Shown here one piece after another: positions 61,046-64,000 of a DNA stretch of 64,000 bases; the stretch's first letter is position 1; every line of letters starts with the position of its first letter. Source of the stretch: Triops longicaudatus (taxonomy: Eukaryota; Arthropoda; Branchiopoda; Notostraca; Triopsidae); assembly GCA_022885665.1 (NCBI GenBank), contig JAGQDJ010000633.1, positions 992,001 to 1,056,000 on the forward strand, written 5' to 3'. The translations under genes were made by a program, and so were the position numbers. The notes under the pieces were generated by a model, which was not told the DNA's origin, ran no database searches, and saw only the letters and a program-made list of their open reading frames with translations.

Positions 61046-62732
61046 CCCTGTATGGGACGCAAAGCTTTTCAAAGATGATAGACTGCACGAAGTTTGGTTG
61101 TACATTCTTTCTGTTTGGTGTGTTGTAAAACTTCAATTCTTACTATACACGTGTCGAAAATACGGTCACTGTATTTGTTCAGAATTTCTTTCATCGCAAG
61201 TTCTATGGAGTTGCGATAAATCGAAAGGGTGAACTTTTAAATGCAACGGACCAGCGTATTTGCACAAACTTAGAATGTGAAACCTCTTTGTAAAAACATA
61301 GTTGGATCTATCAATAATATCCCCTATGAAATCATACGCATTGCTCGTGTTGCAATTAAGTGCAGTAATTTACGCTTTAGCATTGAGATTTGATTGACGT
61401 AATATCTTGCGATATCAATTCTTGTCTCCCATTAAGAAAAACTCTCTAACTTCGGCAGAAAGAAGTGGCCAATACCTTTTTGCAAATATTCAAGTACGCT
61501 GCACCCTTGTAAATTTGCTTCACTACTATACGAAGTTCGGAGTAATCGAACAGAGCGAAGTTGTGTGGAAACGCTGACCGAATATTATTTTAAATTATAA
61601 ATAAAATGCAGATTCTCTTAGCTGATACTTTGACGAATTTCAAGTGGTGAAATATTGCAATAAAGTAGGAGGAAAGCAGTTTAAGAGGGCCTTGTCAAGA
61701 AAAAAGGTAGATCATGTCGTTTCATATAACCAGAACTCGGGTAGTTTGAATCTTTTTGCGGTCATCCATACTTTGATATGAATGCGACCACCTTTCTTTG
61801 AAACTTCTATCTTACACATACCAAATAGTGATTATTAAGGTATTATACATCTTCGCACCCAATAAAAGAACCCCGTCTTGGAGTTATTTTTTCCGCTCGA
61901 ACATAACACGGTATGCATACAAACCGTTGCTTGTGGTCAAGTACGAAACGAGTGAGCTGGTGGTTCGGAGGTTATCATCTAGTATGCCAGGGTTGGGTGA
62001 ACGCAAACAGAACTTTAAAGGGGGAGTTTCCTGATCCACTGTTCTTCTTTGGAGTAGAAATTTTGGTCTTGTATTGGAAAAGTGGTATTATCTACTAGAG
62101 GTAAATATACTGCGAAATTTATTTGAATCCATTTTAATGTGCTTCGGTCACTACGTGTCATATTTATAGCTTATCAGCTGATTCGCCTTTTTGACATAAC
62201 CTGAGTGGCAAAGAAAAATTGCCGAAAGTATGAACAGATCCTTCGTTGTTGTTACTTGCGACAGTCTGCTCGTTACTTTACACAGGCTCGCAACAAGACA
62301 ATTTTATTGCATTTTAAAGATAGCTGCCATTATACCTTATAGTTAAAACCGTACAAATGATCGCGTTCAAGTAAATTAACATACTAATTCTTCTATCGCT
62401 AAATTTAAGTCGTATGTTAAATAAATTTGCAAAGCCATGTAATTTCTTTGCAATTAAAGGGGGCTTATTACAGGAACGTTGCTTTATACTTAGCGATGAA
62501 ACTTCACTTTAATTGTTATTATTGAAACGCGCCAGACTTCAATCAATAAAACTGTCTTTGCGCCTGTGCGGGGATATCCCATTGAAATAGCTGTAATGGC
62601 GTTCATTTTTAACTGTATATAAGTACATATTTTGCCAATTCAAACTCTTTCGTCATTTTAAAAATGATACTTGAATAATAAAAATTTTTGTCTTTTCTTT
62701 CCTAGACAAAGTGATCTATTGATTAACTCACA
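61046..62732. other. Intergenic region DHHC gene to AP-2 alpha
   Basis: About 1.7 kb. An AATAAA at 61600-61605 could serve the DHHC gene, but it is 555 nt from its stop. Open frames at 61798-62098 lack domain or splice support. The part before 62733 should be the AP-2 alpha promoter and 5' UTR. Confidence 0.45.
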
Positions 62733-64000
62733 ATGCCTGCCGTTCGAGGGGATGGAATGCGCGGCCTTGCCGTGTTCATTTCGGATATTCGAAACTGTAA
62801 AATTTCCGAAACTTCCAATTGACACGTAAATAATAATTAATTTTGGCTTAGGCAAAAGCAAGGAGGCAGAAATTAAGCGCATTAATAAGGAACTGGCGAA
62901 CATTCGTTCCAAATTTAAAGGTGATAAGACCTTGGACGGTTACCAGAAGAAGAAGTATGTCTGCAAACTACTGTTCATCTTCTTACTCGGTCATGACATT
63001 GACTTCGGACATATGGAGGCTGTCAACCTCTTGTCTTCGAACAAATATACGGAAAAACAGATCGTAAGCTATTTTTACGATATTTTGTTTCAGTCATTAT
63101 TCTTGTGTTTTGTTCCTCAGGGTTACTTATTCATATCAGTCCTTGTAAACACCAACAGCGATCTTATTCGCTTAATTGTACAAAGCATAAAAAATGACTT
63201 AGCTTCCAGGAACCCGGTGCACGTCAATCTGGCTTTGCAGTGCATTGCCAATATTGGAAGCAAAGATATGGCTGAGACCTTCGGAACTGAAATTCCTAAA
63301 TTGCTTGTGCAAGGGTAATAAAATTAGATTCCTCATAGATCTGAAGTAAAGGAAAGTGGCAAAAATAACTTTTCTCTGCGTATTTCTAGAGATACCATTG
63401 ATGTCGTGAAGCAGTCGGCTGCACTCTGCCTTTTACGATTGCTACGCACGTCACCTGAAATCGTTCCCAGTGGCGAATGGACCTCACGCATTATTCACTT
63501 GTTAAATGACCAACATATGGGTGTGGTCACAGCAGCGGCCTCGCTCATTGAAGCTTTAGTCAAGATGAACCCAGATGAGTACAAGGGCTGCGTTAGTTTA
63601 GCAGTTTCCCGTTTGAGTCGGGTAATGCGCATTTTCCATAAAAGTATGAGCATAAATCTATTTCTTTTTTTCTTTTGTTTTGTAGATTGTTACGTCTAGT
63701 TATACGGACTTGCAGGATTACACTTATTATTTTGTGCCTGCTCCTTGGTTGTCAGTCAAACTTTTGCGGCTTCTGCAGAATTATCCACCACCTGGTGAGC
63801 TTCGTTATGAAAATTCAAAGCGTCAGTTATCAGAGACGGGGTTCTTTTTACAGAGGACCCGGGTGTGCGTGGTCGCTTGATAGAATGCTTGGAGACCGTT
63901 TTGAACAAAGCCCAAGAACCTCCGAAGTCCAAAAAGGTTCAGCACTCTAATGCCAAAAATGCTGTTTTATTTGAAGCTATTAGTCTTATTATCCACGCCG
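62733..64000 (+). CDS. AP-2alpha: AP-2 complex subunit alpha (alpha-adaptin), 5' part
   Basis: Large subunit of the clathrin adaptor AP-2, which binds PIP2 and cargo at the plasma membrane. Exons in the window: 62733-62796, 62852-63063, 63121-63314, 63390-63621, 63686-63794, 63854-64000 (continues past the end). It starts MPAVRGDGMRGLAVFISDIR, the family N-terminus. The helical-solenoid trunk contains the PIP2-binding basic run YQKKKYVCKL, GHDIDFGHMEAVNLLSS, KYTEKQIGYLFISVLVN and LALQCIANIGSKDMAE. About 319 residues are encoded here of an expected 930 or so. The hinge and ear lie outside the window. Confidence 0.97.

Noticed and set aside
61798..62098. Overlapping short frames before AP-2 alpha
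   Set aside because: No start context, domain or splice sites; likely chance frames in intergenic DNA.

Overview
The window is a gene-dense stretch of an animal nuclear genome. All genes are split by GT-AG introns, most of them 50-80 nt and the smallest 52-56 nt. Protein content points to an arthropod: a single hopscotch-type JAK, a lola-like BTB gene with alternative terminal zinc-finger exons, Unc-13, an eggless/SETDB1-type methyltransferase and a CYP4-like P450. The species cannot be fixed from sequence alone; compact introns would suit a mite or a small crustacean. I see no operon, CRISPR array, integrated virus or intact transposon.

Layout, left to right. 868-18338 (+): Unc-13/Munc13, about 3062 residues in 27 coding exons, with one 5.5-kb first exon. 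24061-19603 (-): JAK tyrosine kinase, 1079 residues. 24546-26078 (+): catalytic subunit of protein phosphatase 6, divergent from JAK. 28377-26245 (-): a 499-residue cytochrome P450, tail-to-tail with PP6. 29731-33338 (+): BTB zinc-finger gene with three alternative last exons. 34451-51006 (+): VPS13D, 4139 residues in 38 exons. 51846-56624 (+): SETDB1/eggless, 1063 residues. 57491-56934 (-): myotrophin, 116 residues. 58917-61045 (+): DHHC palmitoyltransferase. 62733 to the window end (+): AP-2 alpha adaptin, 5' part only.

Exon chains were assembled by hand from splice sites, frame continuity and family conservation. Each complete chain is a whole number of codons and ends at one stop, which is strong internal support. 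The genes do not form one pathway. Unc-13 (vesicle priming), AP-2 alpha (endocytosis), the DHHC enzyme and VPS13D (lipid transfer) share a membrane-traffic theme, but neighbourhood in an animal genome is weak evidence of joint function.

The most interesting signals are alternative-splicing structures. Two tandem 107-nt exons of matching phase lie just before the Unc-13 C2B domain and look mutually exclusive. Unc-13 also has a possible early terminal exon that would remove C2C. The DHHC gene has a frame-preserving 129-nt cassette that interrupts a conserved motif. The BTB locus has three interchangeable zinc-finger ends. JAK contains one GC-AG intron. I did not find a clearly new biological system.
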